Below, one piece after another: positions 9,467 through 17,921 of a stretch of DNA of 58,724 nt (the first letter of the stretch is position 1; each line of letters starts with the position of its first letter). This DNA comes from an uncultured Methanomicrobiales archaeon (GTDB lineage Archaea > Halobacteriota > Methanomicrobia > Methanomicrobiales > Methanospirillaceae), in NCBI GenBank assembly GCA_903832665.1, contig CAILCG010000012.1, forward strand, positions 1 through 58,724, in the 5' to 3' direction. The notes below the pieces were generated by a model. The model saw nothing but the letters and a program-made list of their open reading frames with translations. It did not search any database and had not been told where the DNA came from. A program made the translations under genes and the position numbers.

Positions 9467-10783
9467 ATGAGAGTCGCACTTGTCAACTCCCGGCAGGACA
9501 AGGCGGGAGTGAACATCCGGCACCATATAGAACAGCTGCTGGCTGCCGATCCTGACGGACGGTGGAACGAGCAGGGCCGGAGCTATGAATTTTTTGAAAC
9601 AGAGGAGCGGTTGATCAATGCTGTTGGCCTGGACCAGCGCATTGATGCCGATCTGGTGATCTTTCTCTCGCGACATTCGAGTGTCAACCCGGTGCCGGTC
9701 CTCACGGTTCATGTGACGGGGAACTTCAGGATCGCTGCACTGGGTGGGTCTGACCGGACTCTTACAAGGGCCGCACCCGCGATGATGCAGGCGACCCTGC
9801 GGGCGCTCGCGAAGCACTGTCCTGAAGGCTACCGCATCTCCTATGAGGTGACGCATCATGGTCCCACGGGCCTGAAGACACCCTCGTTCTTTGTCGAGAT
9901 CGGGAGCACCGAGAAGGAATGGACCGATCCCGCTGCCGGCAGGGCTGTGGCTGAAGCGGTCCTGGATGCTGTCCCTATACACGCGGTGCCCCTGGTGGGG
10001 TTCGGGGGAACGCATTATGCCGTTCGCCAGACCGAGATTGCGCTCTCCTCCCGCGGTGCATTCGGTCATATTGCCCACACCCGGGAGATTTGTGGGCTTG
10101 ATGATGCAATGGTCCACCTGATGCTGGCCGAAAGCGGGGCGGTTGCTGCCTATATCGATCGCAAATCCCTGGACCGGGCAGCACTCGATCACCTGTCCGA
10201 ACTGCTGGACCTGATCGCCATCCCCCGGCTATCAGAGAGTGAACTATCGGCTCTCGGCCATCTTTCATGGGAGACGTACCTGTCCGTGCGGGCGATGGCT
10301 GAGAAGGTTGCTCCCGGTTCCCGGTGCTATATTCACGCACTCAAAGGGGCCGGAACACTCTGCCTTGTCCGGGCAAATCCTGTGTTAATTGCCGAAACCG
10401 CCAAATCGGACGAACCGGGGCTGATAAAGAATCTCGATGAATTGCCGGTCGTTCACCTGTCTACGCGTGATAATCGCCTGCTTCCCGATTTTATCACGTA
10501 TGAGGAGCATTCGTCACAATTCATACATGATTTAAATACCTTGTGCGTAAAAATCATACGTAATAAAGAGATCACTGCAACAGAGAGCGATCACCTGATC
10601 ATTACTAAGGTACGGTTCGATCCCCAAAAAGCGCGCGAACTGGGGATACCGCCCGGACCAGCCTTCAAAAAACTGGCAGCAGGCCAGTCCATAGAGATCA
10701 ACGGTCAGGCGATTACACCGGCAATGGTGTCTCTGCGCAGTGAGACTGACATCCACATCCCGGGGTTGGAGAAGTTTTCATGA
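9467..10783 (+). CDS. dtdA: D-aminoacyl-tRNA deacylase, archaeal type
   Basis: DtdA removes D-amino acids (for example D-Tyr) wrongly attached to tRNA. It has the archaeal/plant GEK fold, unrelated to bacterial Dtd. Family blocks include [14 protein letters not shown] at the start, [29 protein letters not shown] and [17 protein letters not shown]. The ATG at 9467 is preferred over upstream in-frame codons because it begins exactly at the conserved N-terminus. The protein is then 438 aa. The stop overlaps the ftsZ start by 4 nt (ATGA), so the two are translationally coupled in a dtdA-ftsZ-secE-spt5 operon. Confidence 0.93.
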   Translation: MRVALVNSRQDKAGVNIRHHIEQLLAADPDGRWNEQGRSYEFFETEERLINAVGLDQRIDADLVIFLSRHSSVNPVPVLTVHVTGNFRIAALGGSDRTLTRAAPAMMQATLRALAKHCPEGYRISYEVTHHGPTGLKTPSFFVEIGSTEKEWTDPAAGRAVAEAVLDAVPIHAVPLVGFGGTHYAVRQTEIALSSRGAFGHIAHTREICGLDDAMVHLMLAESGAVAAYIDRKSLDRAALDHLSELLDLIAIPRLSESELSALGHLSWETYLSVRAMAEKVAPGSRCYIHALKGAGTLCLVRANPVLIAETAKSDEPGLIKNLDELPVVHLSTRDNRLLPDFITYEEHSSQFIHDLNTLCVKIIRNKEITATESDHLIITKVRFDPQKARELGIPPGPAFKKLAAGQSIEINGQAITPAMVSLRSETDIHIPGLEKFS

Positions 10784-11871
10784 GGTCCATTGTAGAAGAG
10801 GCACTAACCAAGGCGAGGGACGAGACCATCACGCCCTCGCAAAATAATGAAGACCTCGACCAGATTCTGGCCGAGATGAAGACCGAGATCGCTGTGATTG
10901 GCTGCGGCGGCGGTGGATCGAATACGATCTCCCGTATGATGGAGGAGGGTATCCACGGGGCGAAGCTGATCGCTATCAACACCGATGCCCAGCACCTGAT
11001 CCGCACCCATGCCGACCAGCGTATCCTTGTCGGCAGGCAGCGGACCCGGGGTCTTGGCGCCGGCTCCATCCCCCAGATCGGCGAGGAAGCGGCCCTTGAG
11101 AACGAGCAGGAGATCCGGGCGGTAGTCTCCGGCTGCGACATGGTCTTTATCACGGTCGGTCTCGGTGGCGGCACGGGTACCGGTGTGGCTCCCGTGGTGG
11201 CAAAGGCCGCCCGGGAAGAAGGAGCGCTCACGATTGCGGTCGTGACGCTGCCGTTCGCTGCGGAAGGAGCCATCCGCATGGAAAACGCAGAGGCAGGCCT
11301 TGAGCGCCTGAGGGATGTGGCGGACACGGTCATTGTTGTGCCCAATGACCGGCTTCTGGAAGTCGTGCCGAAACTCCCCCTCTCTGCAGCATTCAAGATC
11401 GCTGATGAAGTCCTGATGCGGGCGGTCAAGGGTATCACCGAACTCATCACGATGCCCGGTCTCGTCAACCTCGACTTTGCCGATGTCCGCACCGTCATGG
11501 AACGCGGCGGTGTTGCCATGATCGGTATGGGAGAGAGTGACAGCGAGGATAAGGCAGCAGATTCAGTCAAGAAAGCGATCCGCTCCCCGCTGCTCGATGT
11601 GGATATCTCCGGGGCAACCGCAGCACTCGTCAATGTGGTGGGCGGTCCCGATATGACCATGGAAGAGGCAGAGGGCGTTGTGCAGGAAGTCTACGGCCGC
11701 GTGGACCCGAACGCCCGGATCATCTGGGGTGCCCAGATCGATCCCGCCATGCAGAACAAGATGCGCACGCTGCTTGTGGTCACGGGCGTACGGTCGCCAC
11801 AAATATATGGTCGGAGCGAGAAACTTACCCCCAAAGTACAGAAACAGTTTGAGATCGATTTTCTCAAGTGA
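10780..11871 (+). CDS. ftsZ: Cell division GTPase FtsZ
   Basis: Tubulin-like GTPase that forms the division ring, 363 aa. The nucleotide loop [10 protein letters not shown] lies near residue 40 and the tubulin signature GGGTGTG at about 128-134. The T7 synergy loop ([11 protein letters not shown]) needed for polymer GTP hydrolysis is present. The N-terminal extension of about 35 residues before the GTPase core is typical of euryarchaeal FtsZ1. The end has a conserved short tail (QKQFEIDFL). It overlaps dtdA by 4 nt, and secE follows after 6 nt, so it is part of a tightly packed operon. Confidence 0.96.
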   Translation: MRSIVEEALTKARDETITPSQNNEDLDQILAEMKTEIAVIGCGGGGSNTISRMMEEGIHGAKLIAINTDAQHLIRTHADQRILVGRQRTRGLGAGSIPQIGEEAALENEQEIRAVVSGCDMVFITVGLGGGTGTGVAPVVAKAAREEGALTIAVVTLPFAAEGAIRMENAEAGLERLRDVADTVIVVPNDRLLEVVPKLPLSAAFKIADEVLMRAVKGITELITMPGLVNLDFADVRTVMERGGVAMIGMGESDSEDKAADSVKKAIRSPLLDVDISGATAALVNVVGGPDMTMEEAEGVVQEVYGRVDPNARIIWGAQIDPAMQNKMRTLLVVTGVRSPQIYGRSEKLTPKVQKQFEIDFLK

Positions 11872-11877
11872 GCCAAT

Positions 11878-12087
11878 ATGGAAATTTCAAAACCTGATTT
11901 CAAAACAGGCGTGCTACATGAGGAATTATTCCGCAAGTACCTCCGGGTCCTAAAACTCGCGCGCACCCCAACAAGGGAAGAATTTGGAAAGATTGCAACG
12001 GTCGCTGCCGCAGGTGTGCTCCTCATCGGATTGATCGGGTTTATCATCTACGTTATGTTCGAACACCAGAAACTGCTGGGATTCTGA
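11878..12087 (+). CDS. secE: Preprotein translocase subunit SecE (Sec61 gamma)
   Basis: A 69-aa single-span membrane protein of the SecYEG translocon. An amphipathic N-terminal helix (EELFRKYLRVLKLARTPTRE) is followed by one transmembrane helix at about residues 44-63. The Arg-Thr-Pro-Thr motif at the membrane border is typical of archaeal SecE. Its position between ftsZ and spt5 is the standard euryarchaeal order and supports the call despite the short length. Confidence 0.93.
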   Translation: MEISKPDFKTGVLHEELFRKYLRVLKLARTPTREEFGKIATVAAAGVLLIGLIGFIIYVMFEHQKLLGF

Positions 12088-12092
12088 TCCTG

Positions 12093-12617
12093 ATGTCCAT
12101 GACTCCCCAGGCTCCTCCCGCCGCCCCACTGGTTCCCGCCGCCCCGGAAGTCTTTGTCAACCGGATCTTTGCGATCAAGACCACGTCCAAGCAGGAACGG
12201 ACGGTAGCAGACAATATCCTCAAATCGATCGAGACCAAGGCGACCGATGTCAAGGTGACGTCGATCATTGTGCCCAATGAACTGCAGGGATACGTGCTCA
12301 TCGAAACCCCGGAGAAGATGAACCGTATCGAGCAGCTCGCGGAACTCATCGCCCATGCGCGCACGGTCATCAAAGGCGAGACCAGCCTTGCAGAAGTCGG
12401 TCATTTCCTGATCCCGAAGCCGGTCGTTGCCGGTATTGATGAAGGGACCATCGTCGAACTGATTGCCGGACCGTTCAAGGGCGAGAAGGCAGTTGTCAAG
12501 CGGGTTGATTCCGCCAAGGAAGAGATCACCGTTGAGCTCTACGAGAGCGTTGTTCCGATCCCGATCACTGTACGTGGCGATAATGTCCGCGTGGTCGAGA
12601 AGTTCTCGGACCGGTGA
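12093..12617 (+). CDS. spt5: Transcription elongation factor Spt5 (NusG)
   Basis: 174-aa archaeal Spt5. The NGN domain (FAIKTTSKQERTVADNIL to IAHARTVIKG) binds the RNA polymerase clamp. The C-terminal KOW domain (GTIVELIAGPFKGEKAVVKR) links to the ribosome or RNA. The first about 20 residues are Pro/Ala-rich and poorly conserved, so the ATG at 12093 or 12099 could be the start. It ends the dtdA-ftsZ-secE-spt5 run. In most Euryarchaeota rpl11 comes next, but here it is 20 kb away. Confidence 0.94.
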   Translation: MSMTPQAPPAAPLVPAAPEVFVNRIFAIKTTSKQERTVADNILKSIETKATDVKVTSIIVPNELQGYVLIETPEKMNRIEQLAELIAHARTVIKGETSLAEVGHFLIPKPVVAGIDEGTIVELIAGPFKGEKAVVKRVDSAKEEITVELYESVVPIPITVRGDNVRVVEKFSDR

Positions 12618-12623
12618 TTCCTC

Positions 12624-12784
12624 ACTTTTTTTTAAGTATTTTTGTGCAGCTGACCGTGTAGGATACTGAATTGCTGCGTCCGGAATTTTAGTCGATCTTA
12701 CGAAAAACGAAGAATGATCGATTGCCAGCGATGGCTCCCCGCCTCAGGGCCTCTCCGAGGCAAGGCGGGGCAAGGCGGTTTTTT
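12624..12784 (+). terminator. T-tract and hairpin terminator after spt5
   Basis: A T8 run at about 12626-12633 follows the spt5 stop, with a second T-rich tract near 12640. Further on, CCCCGCCT (12737) pairs with AGGCGGGG (12763), enclosing an inner GCCTC-TCC-GAGGC stem, and T6 follows at 12779. Either could end the operon transcript. Confidence 0.5.
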
Positions 12785-12884
12785 CCTGACTTGATTTTTA
12801 TTTCTCTGCCTTGATCTATAGCGGGGTCTATTGTTTTAGGATTGGATCTCTTAAACGAGTGAAAATCCCAGAATGGAACTACAA

Positions 12885-12947
12885 AGGGGGGGTCAAGGGG
12901 CGCTCCCCCTGGGTTGCTTCCCCCTCTGGGGGAGAGAGGGGGTCACC
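12885..12947 (+). repeat. GC-rich dispersed repeat E, copy 1
   Basis: About 60 bp, closely matched by 17010-17074. It starts GGGGGGTCAAGGGG and contains a hairpin with CCCCCTCT pairing to AGAGGGGG around a GGGGGAG loop. It is noncoding and lies just inside the accessory block after spt5. Confidence 0.7.
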
Positions 12948-13030
12948 ATCGTAACTGTTGCAGAGAATGATCCTTTCCCGAAAAAATTATTTTGTTCCTC
13001 CTTACCTTAAAAAAATACGGACAAACCGAT

Positions 13031-13339
13031 TTACTCCAGCACTACCGTCCTGCACCCGGAAACCTCGTACACCGTCAGTTCAGTAGGTGCCGCCATCCAG
13101 TCCGCACAGAGGGCAAAATGTTCCCGCATATGAGAAGTAGCGATATGCACGTCAAGGTGTGCCTGTGTCTCCCACTCTTCATTGAACACAAACAACCCCT
13201 CTTCAAAGACGTTTGCGTGGAGTTCGTATCGCCTGCATCCCGGCTCCGCACGGACAAGGGGAATAATCCGTTCAACCTGGAGTGCAAAATCCTCGCAGTG
13301 TTCCGGGTGAATCCGGCACCTGGCGGCTATAAGTAACAT
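13031..13339 (-). CDS. Antibiotic biosynthesis monooxygenase (ABM/YgiN)-like protein
   Basis: A 102-aa ferredoxin-like alpha/beta dimer of the ABM family. The typical layout is visible: strand LIAARCRIHPEH, helix with the basic RIIPLVRAEPGCRRYEL block, then FVFNEEWETQAHLDVHIATSHM. The His-rich helix and FNEEWE motif are family hallmarks. Known members act on quinones or small aromatics, or in haem breakdown. The substrate here cannot be told. It starts with ATG 13339 and is monocistronic, 79 nt upstream of the methyltransferase-like gene on the same strand. Confidence 0.75.
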   Translation of the reverse strand: MLLIAARCRIHPEHCEDFALQVERIIPLVRAEPGCRRYELHANVFEEGLFVFNEEWETQAHLDVHIATSHMREHFALCADWMAAPTELTVYEVSGCRTVVLE

Positions 13340-13418
13340 AGGTAGTATTCGGAATATATCGGGAAAAAGTACCCGATTTCCCCGTTTTAGAATGTCCTGC
13401 GCCCGTTAAAAAAAACCG

Positions 13419-14096
13419 CTACCAGATAAATGGAATCAGCCGGTAACGGACGTGCTGCCGATACTCCCGGTAACCTTCCAGTTCCCGGGCCAGCATCGCT
13501 TCTTCCCCCTGTATTCGCGCCATGCGGAGTATCGTCACGACCAGCCCCACTAGCACGCCATAGAGGGATCCGAGCAGCAGCGGGGCTCCTATAAACATCA
13601 AAATTCCTCCCATGTACATGGGATGCCGGATAAACCCGTATACTCCTGTCGAAACCACCTGTTGCTTGCGGTCTTGTTGGATCCTGACAAGAGGAGACAG
13701 ATACGTATTATCGGTGTATGACCGGAAGAACAGGAAAAAGGATCCGCCCAGAAAGGCGATGCCGACTCCATTGAGCCAGAGGGGGAATACGGGGGACCAT
13801 CCAAATCGTCCTGCATCGAGCGGCATGATGACGATCCAGAGTATGAATCCGATGAGGAGCCCGTAGACAACATACCGGTCCCAGCCTTCCTGGTTGCCGG
13901 TACCGGGTTTTTTGTACCGCTCTTCAAGCAATGCCGGGTCTTTCCAGTACAAGTACAGGATGGTCGAAAAACAGAGGACAACAAACCAGGTACAGAAGAT
14001 CCACCCTGCCGGCCAGAAGAGATCTCCGGCAAGGAGGATGAAGAGTGCAGGAAAAATCAGGATATACAGGAATGCAAAGCCGACCTTCTTATCCAT
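13419..14096 (-). CDS. Isoprenylcysteine methyltransferase-like integral membrane protein
   Basis: A 225-aa polytopic protein with about five hydrophobic segments. The C-terminal ICMT/PEMT-like signature is present: TGVYGFIRHPMYMGGILMF, followed by ILRMARIQGEEAMLARELEGYREY. The RHPMY and E...E motifs bind S-adenosylmethionine and the membrane substrate in this superfamily. The actual acceptor (prenylcysteine, lipid or other) is unknown in archaea. It starts ATG 14096 and lies 170 nt downstream of aqpM on the same strand, possibly in the same transcript. Confidence 0.75.
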   Translation of the reverse strand: MDKKVGFAFLYILIFPALFILLAGDLFWPAGWIFCTWFVVLCFSTILYLYWKDPALLEERYKKPGTGNQEGWDRYVVYGLLIGFILWIVIMPLDAGRFGWSPVFPLWLNGVGIAFLGGSFFLFFRSYTDNTYLSPLVRIQQDRKQQVVSTGVYGFIRHPMYMGGILMFIGAPLLLGSLYGVLVGLVVTILRMARIQGEEAMLARELEGYREYRQHVRYRLIPFIW

Positions 14097-14267
14097 ATAG
14101 CCCTATTGGCGGTCAGGAATATGTGCGTTTGTGCGGGCAAGCCCGAAAGCGTGCGTCTCATGGGGACATCCAGGGTTCCCGGAGTCAGCAGAGTTGACAC
14201 CTTCGGATCCGTACCGGGCGACCCGGGACACTCCCGGTCTCGCACGAAAAAAGATGACCGGCAGTTC

Positions 14268-15008
14268 TCACTCTGCCGTGATCCGGTCGTAGAAGACCGC
14301 CGCCAGCACAGCTCCAATGACCGGGCCGATGAGGTAGATGGGGAAGTAGATCCAGAGATTCGGTCCCCCCGAAAGGAAGTCCATCACGTACGGCCCGAAG
14401 GTCCGGGCCGGGTTGAGCGATGCTCCCGAGATATTGCCGGCCATCGTGATCATCCCGGCCACGGTAAGCCCGATGATGAGCCCGGCAAATCCCGGCGGAT
14501 CACGCTTGTCCACCGCAACGCCCATGATCACAAGCATGAGCACAAAAGTCGCGATGATCTCCACGAGAATTGCCTGCCCGTACCCGATTCCCGGAAACGG
14601 TGCCGTTGCCCCGAGTCCCCCGATGGTGACCGCATCCATCCCGATGGTGAAGAAGAAGAGCAGGCTGCCGATCGCCGCCCCGATACACTGTGCGATGATG
14701 TAGGCCACGGCCTCGCCGGCAGGGAACCGCTTGGTTGCCCAGAGGGCAATCGTCACGGCAGGGTTGATGTGAGCCCCCGAGACCCGGCCGAGCGCGTAGA
14801 TGACGGCCGCAATCACGATGCCGAAGGTCATCCCGATCGCGAACCAGTCACCGAGCCCGCCCAGCTGGCCGATCCCGATGTTGAACGATGTCGCGGGCTC
14901 TGTCCCGTGGGCAATCATCAGCGTGATCGCTGCTGCCCCGGCACCAAAGTACACCAGGAGCAGGGTCCCGACGCCTTCCGCGATACTCCGGTTGGTAAGC
15001 GAAGCCAT
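14268..15008 (-). CDS. aqpM: Aquaporin / glycerol facilitator (AqpM type)
   Basis: Major intrinsic protein of 246 aa with six membrane spans. Both pore-lining NPA motifs are intact: GAHINPAVTIALW (NPA at 82-84) and GASLNPARTFGP (199-201). Archaeal AqpM passes water, glycerol and possibly H2S or CO2. The start ATG overlaps the last base of the upstream DUF2180 stop (TAATG), so the two are coupled. Together with DUF2193 they form a likely operon, an unusual partner set for a channel. Confidence 0.92.
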   Translation of the reverse strand: MASLTNRSIAEGVGTLLLVYFGAGAAAITLMIAHGTEPATSFNIGIGQLGGLGDWFAIGMTFGIVIAAVIYALGRVSGAHINPAVTIALWATKRFPAGEAVAYIIAQCIGAAIGSLLFFFTIGMDAVTIGGLGATAPFPGIGYGQAILVEIIATFVLMLVIMGVAVDKRDPPGFAGLIIGLTVAGMITMAGNISGASLNPARTFGPYVMDFLSGGPNLWIYFPIYLIGPVIGAVLAAVFYDRITAE

Positions 15009-15220
15009 TACTTTCCCTCTCCGTACGCCGCATTGCAGTCAGGGCAGAGCATCCGTGGCATCTTCTTTGGAAGTTTGTGGGAGGGGAGCGGGTACCCGCC
15101 TTCCCAGACATCGATCTCTTTTCGTATGGTATGCTTCATGCAGGTCCCCATCCCGCAGGCAACGCAGACCGCTACTGCATCACTCTCCTTTCCCTCTTTT
15201 GCGCAGACATAACATTTCAT
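15008..15220 (-). CDS. DUF2180 zinc-binding protein
   Basis: A 70-aa protein with two treble-clef-like Cys pairs. MKCYVCAKEGKESDAVAVC and ACGMGTCMKH come first, with CPDC near the C-terminus. The arrangement matches DUF2180, a small archaeal zinc-ribbon family of unknown function. A conserved LPSHKLPKKMPRMLCP block precedes the last Cys pair. Its stop overlaps the aqpM start, and its start is 30 nt after the DUF2193 stop. A role as a small adaptor or regulator of the operon is possible but unproven. Confidence 0.75.
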   Translation of the reverse strand: MKCYVCAKEGKESDAVAVCVACGMGTCMKHTIRKEIDVWEGGYPLPSHKLPKKMPRMLCPDCNAAYGEGK

Positions 15221-15249
15221 GATCTATCCCGTCTGTCCCGTTACCGGGA

Positions 15250-16749
15250 TCAGACCGCTTCCTTCCACTGGCAGGAGCAGTGCCGGAAATCCATCAGGGC
15301 TGCCGATGCACAGTCCTTGCAGATCCGGGCCGGTGCGGCGGCGACACCCTTGTGCAGGGCAATGATGTTGGTCATCAGGGTCGCTGTGACCGGCTCGCTT
15401 GTCAGCAGGCACGGGTAATCGGAGAGGCGCATCATGGCGGAGAAGCGGACGGTCATTGCACAGGCAGGATATGCATACCGCTGCGGGTTGGCGATCACTT
15501 CGTTTTTCAGGATGGGCGAGAGATCGACTTCGAACCCGGCAACTTTCGGCGTTACCAGACCCGGCTCGCTGCTCTGCATCCTCCGGGCCTTGTCGACCAT
15601 CTTCCAGCCCCGGTAGATCATATCCATGAAATCGCAGTTGTGGAGTTCGATCGCTGCACCCCGCTTTGGGTAGAGCTGGACGTAATTGTGGTAACGTTTC
15701 GTTAACATGTCCACGACCATGATCGCATTGAACCCGTCGAGTTCGAGGATATATTCCGCTGCACTGGCGGATGCCCCGGTTGCCACCGAGAGTACCTCGT
15801 TCTCGGTTTTCATCATCGGGGCCGCGGCGCGCAGGGTCTTGTCCATCACTTCAGTCACCGACTCGATGACGGCCATGATGACATCGTCCTTGCACATGTT
15901 GTACGTGGACTGGGAGATGTGGTGGGCGATATCACCGACGCAGTACGCCGGCACGGTCACGATGTTGCCGTAGTGGACTCCCTCATCGAGCGAGGCCTTG
16001 ACCGCACCGTTCATCTTTATCCGGTAATCCTTCATGTATTTCCGGCAGTCGAACGAGGACTGGCCAACACTGTCCATCAGTTTTGCCTGGGCATCGACCG
16101 GTGTATCGTAGATCGACTGGATCATCGCGACTTCCTGCTTCACGGCATCTGCCAGCGTAGCCCCGTCTTCAACCGCGTGGGCAAAGACATCCCCGATGCC
16201 ATACGAGGTGTTCATGGCCCACGACTTTGCTGCAAGGATCGTCTGCTTGTGAGCAACCGGGATATCGGTTGTCTTTAAGATCTGGTTGACGATGTTGCTG
16301 CTGCTGCCGGGTATCAGGGCAAAGTCCACGACACAGGTCGGGCCGTAAAAACCGGCGTACCGGCGGGCGGATTCCTTGCCGATAATGGCCTCGGCCTTCC
16401 CGACTGCCTTGATGAAAACGTCCACGCTCTTGCGGAACTTCGGGTCCGCATCATAGAGCATCTCCATGATGACGGGTGTCTGGTAGTGCTCGACATAGGG
16501 ATCGTCTTCGGGGCGGATGGTGTTGGTCAGGCCCTTTAAGATCGTATAGTGGGCATTGACCGAATCGGTATGCAGGGCAAAGACCGCCTTGCTCTGGTTC
16601 CCTATGGGTTTCATCGCCTTGACGGCATCCACGTACACTTTCGTGTCGTCGATGACGAAGTTCTGTTCCCGCTTCTTTTTGATCTGGTTCACGTCCGCGT
16701 GCTGGGCTGCCATCGCTTCAGTGATCATCTTTTTGATAATTTCCTGCAT
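15250..16749 (-). CDS. DUF2193 family protein, methanogen-specific
   Basis: About 500 aa, soluble, with no signal peptide. It matches my memory of DUF2193, a family found mainly in methanogens. Features include LHTDSVNAHYTILKG, GFYGPTCVVDFALIPGSSSN and a Cys-rich C-terminus (ICKDCASA, DFRHCSCQW), which could bind a metal. The start at ATG 16749 is preferred to the in-frame GTG at 16770, because GGGAG lies 12-16 nt before it while the GTG has no such signal. It leads the DUF2193-DUF2180-aqpM operon. Function unknown. The fixed Cys/His clusters suggest an enzyme. Confidence 0.65.
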   Translation of the reverse strand: MQEIIKKMITEAMAAQHADVNQIKKKREQNFVIDDTKVYVDAVKAMKPIGNQSKAVFALHTDSVNAHYTILKGLTNTIRPEDDPYVEHYQTPVIMEMLYDADPKFRKSVDVFIKAVGKAEAIIGKESARRYAGFYGPTCVVDFALIPGSSSNIVNQILKTTDIPVAHKQTILAAKSWAMNTSYGIGDVFAHAVEDGATLADAVKQEVAMIQSIYDTPVDAQAKLMDSVGQSSFDCRKYMKDYRIKMNGAVKASLDEGVHYGNIVTVPAYCVGDIAHHISQSTYNMCKDDVIMAVIESVTEVMDKTLRAAAPMMKTENEVLSVATGASASAAEYILELDGFNAIMVVDMLTKRYHNYVQLYPKRGAAIELHNCDFMDMIYRGWKMVDKARRMQSSEPGLVTPKVAGFEVDLSPILKNEVIANPQRYAYPACAMTVRFSAMMRLSDYPCLLTSEPVTATLMTNIIALHKGVAAAPARICKDCASAALMDFRHCSCQWKEAV

Positions 16750-16812
16750 GACTTTCGCAACTCCCGGCACCGATATCAGACGGGGTGCCTTCAGGCAACC
16801 TTTGGGGCATCG

Positions 16813-16822
16813 TTTATAAATA
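16813..16822 (-). promoter_or_regulatory. TATA box of the DUF2193 operon
   Basis: On the minus strand TATTTATAAA lies about 65 nt before ATG 16749, preceded by an A-rich stretch. It is a good archaeal TATA box and would start the DUF2193-DUF2180-aqpM transcript. Confidence 0.5.
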
Positions 16823-17009
16823 CCTTCATACGAACTTCAGAATTTATCATGACTATGCCCTGATGAGACCGAAATCCGTCAGAGGGGAATCCCATGTGGG
16901 GAAAATTCCCGCGTTTTTGCCGTAACCTAGCACCGGAATGGCAAGTTTTGGGAAAAACCTTCGTTTTCCCGGCAACTTTTACGAATTACAGCTCTGTCGA
17001 AACCCTCAA

Positions 17010-17074
17010 AAAAGGGGGGTCAAGGGATGCCCCCCCGGGGCTCCCTCCCCCTCTGGGGGAGAGAGGGGTTCCCC
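17010..17074 (+). repeat. GC-rich dispersed repeat E, copy 2
   Basis: Second copy of the element at 12885: GGGGGGTCAAGGG, then the CCCCCTCT/AGAGGGG hairpin. The interval 16894-17009 before it has no gene. Its CAACTTTTACGA stretch faintly resembles the hairpin core found at 53-56 kb. Confidence 0.7.
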
Positions 17075-17329
17075 CTTCAAACTGCATATAAGAAAAAGTG
17101 AATCACCGGAAATAGGATTTCAACAGGGCCCGAATTACCGCAAATTCTTTTTCACCCATCGATGGAATTATACTCCTCACGGGATAACCACAGGTACTCA
17201 TATCCGGTCCAATCCCCTTCCCCTGGACCGTACAGACCGGTACTGTCGGATCCTCATGAGTCGGTGGTGAATGGGGGCTTTACCCTTCCCGGCAAACGGG
17301 AGCAACAAGGTGGTACCTAAGGAGGAAGT

Positions 17330-17920
17330 ATGGTATTTACGCTAAAGACAGAACGGCTGATCCTGGATGACCAGACCGGGCAGGATCTCGCCAGCCTGTA
17401 GCAGCTTGCCCGGAACTCTCTCGTGATGCGGTACGTGCTCATCTGGCTTGAGAATGATGAGCAGGTTGCCGGATTCCTGCAGCACGCGATTGAGGAATCA
17501 GGGCGGATCGACCGTATGGGGTACGTGCTTGCGATCCGGATACCGCAGACACGGGAGTTTGCCGGCTTTGTGATGCTCGAGATCGATCCTGAACAGAAGA
17601 GCACTGCTGAAGTCGGGTGTATCCTGCTGCCGGCCTACTGGAAGAGCGGGTACGCCTCAGAAATTCTCCGGGCGCTTCTTGCCTTCGGGTTTGGCGATCT
17701 CGCGTTGCACCGGGTATACGGGAAATGCGATGAACTGAACCTTGCCTCGGCGCATGTCATGGAGAAATGCGGATTGCAGTACGAAGGCACGCTCCGCGAG
17801 CATGTTTGGCTGCGGGATCACTGGCGTTCGACCCGGTATTATGGGATGCTCTCCGGTGACTATTCCGGACGGGTGGAGAACGGGACCCCGGTTCCCTCCT
17901 CCGGCGATTCCTCCCGGTAA
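17330..17920 (+). pseudogene. GNAT N-acetyltransferase (RimJ/RimL type) with an in-frame TAG
   Basis: A perfect AAGGAGGAAG precedes ATG 17330, and the first residues MVFTLKTERLILD are a classic RimJ/RimL N-terminus. TAG at 17399-17401 (codon 24) then interrupts the frame, which continues without a break to 17920. The rest carries the acetyl-CoA loop region (VGCILLPAYWKSGYASEIL) and the family block RVYGKCDELNLASAHVMEKCG. The upstream signals show the true start, so the amber codon truncates the protein. A rescue start at GTG 17423 would lose the first beta strand. Normally the family acetylates protein N-termini or small molecules. Confidence 0.7.
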
Positions 17921-17921
17921 T

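Noticed and set aside
4172-17920. Pyrrolysine-containing proteins
   Set aside because: TAG ends at least four other genes in the window at natural C-termini. Nothing in the window suggests pyl genes or methylamine methyltransferases. Kept only as something to test.
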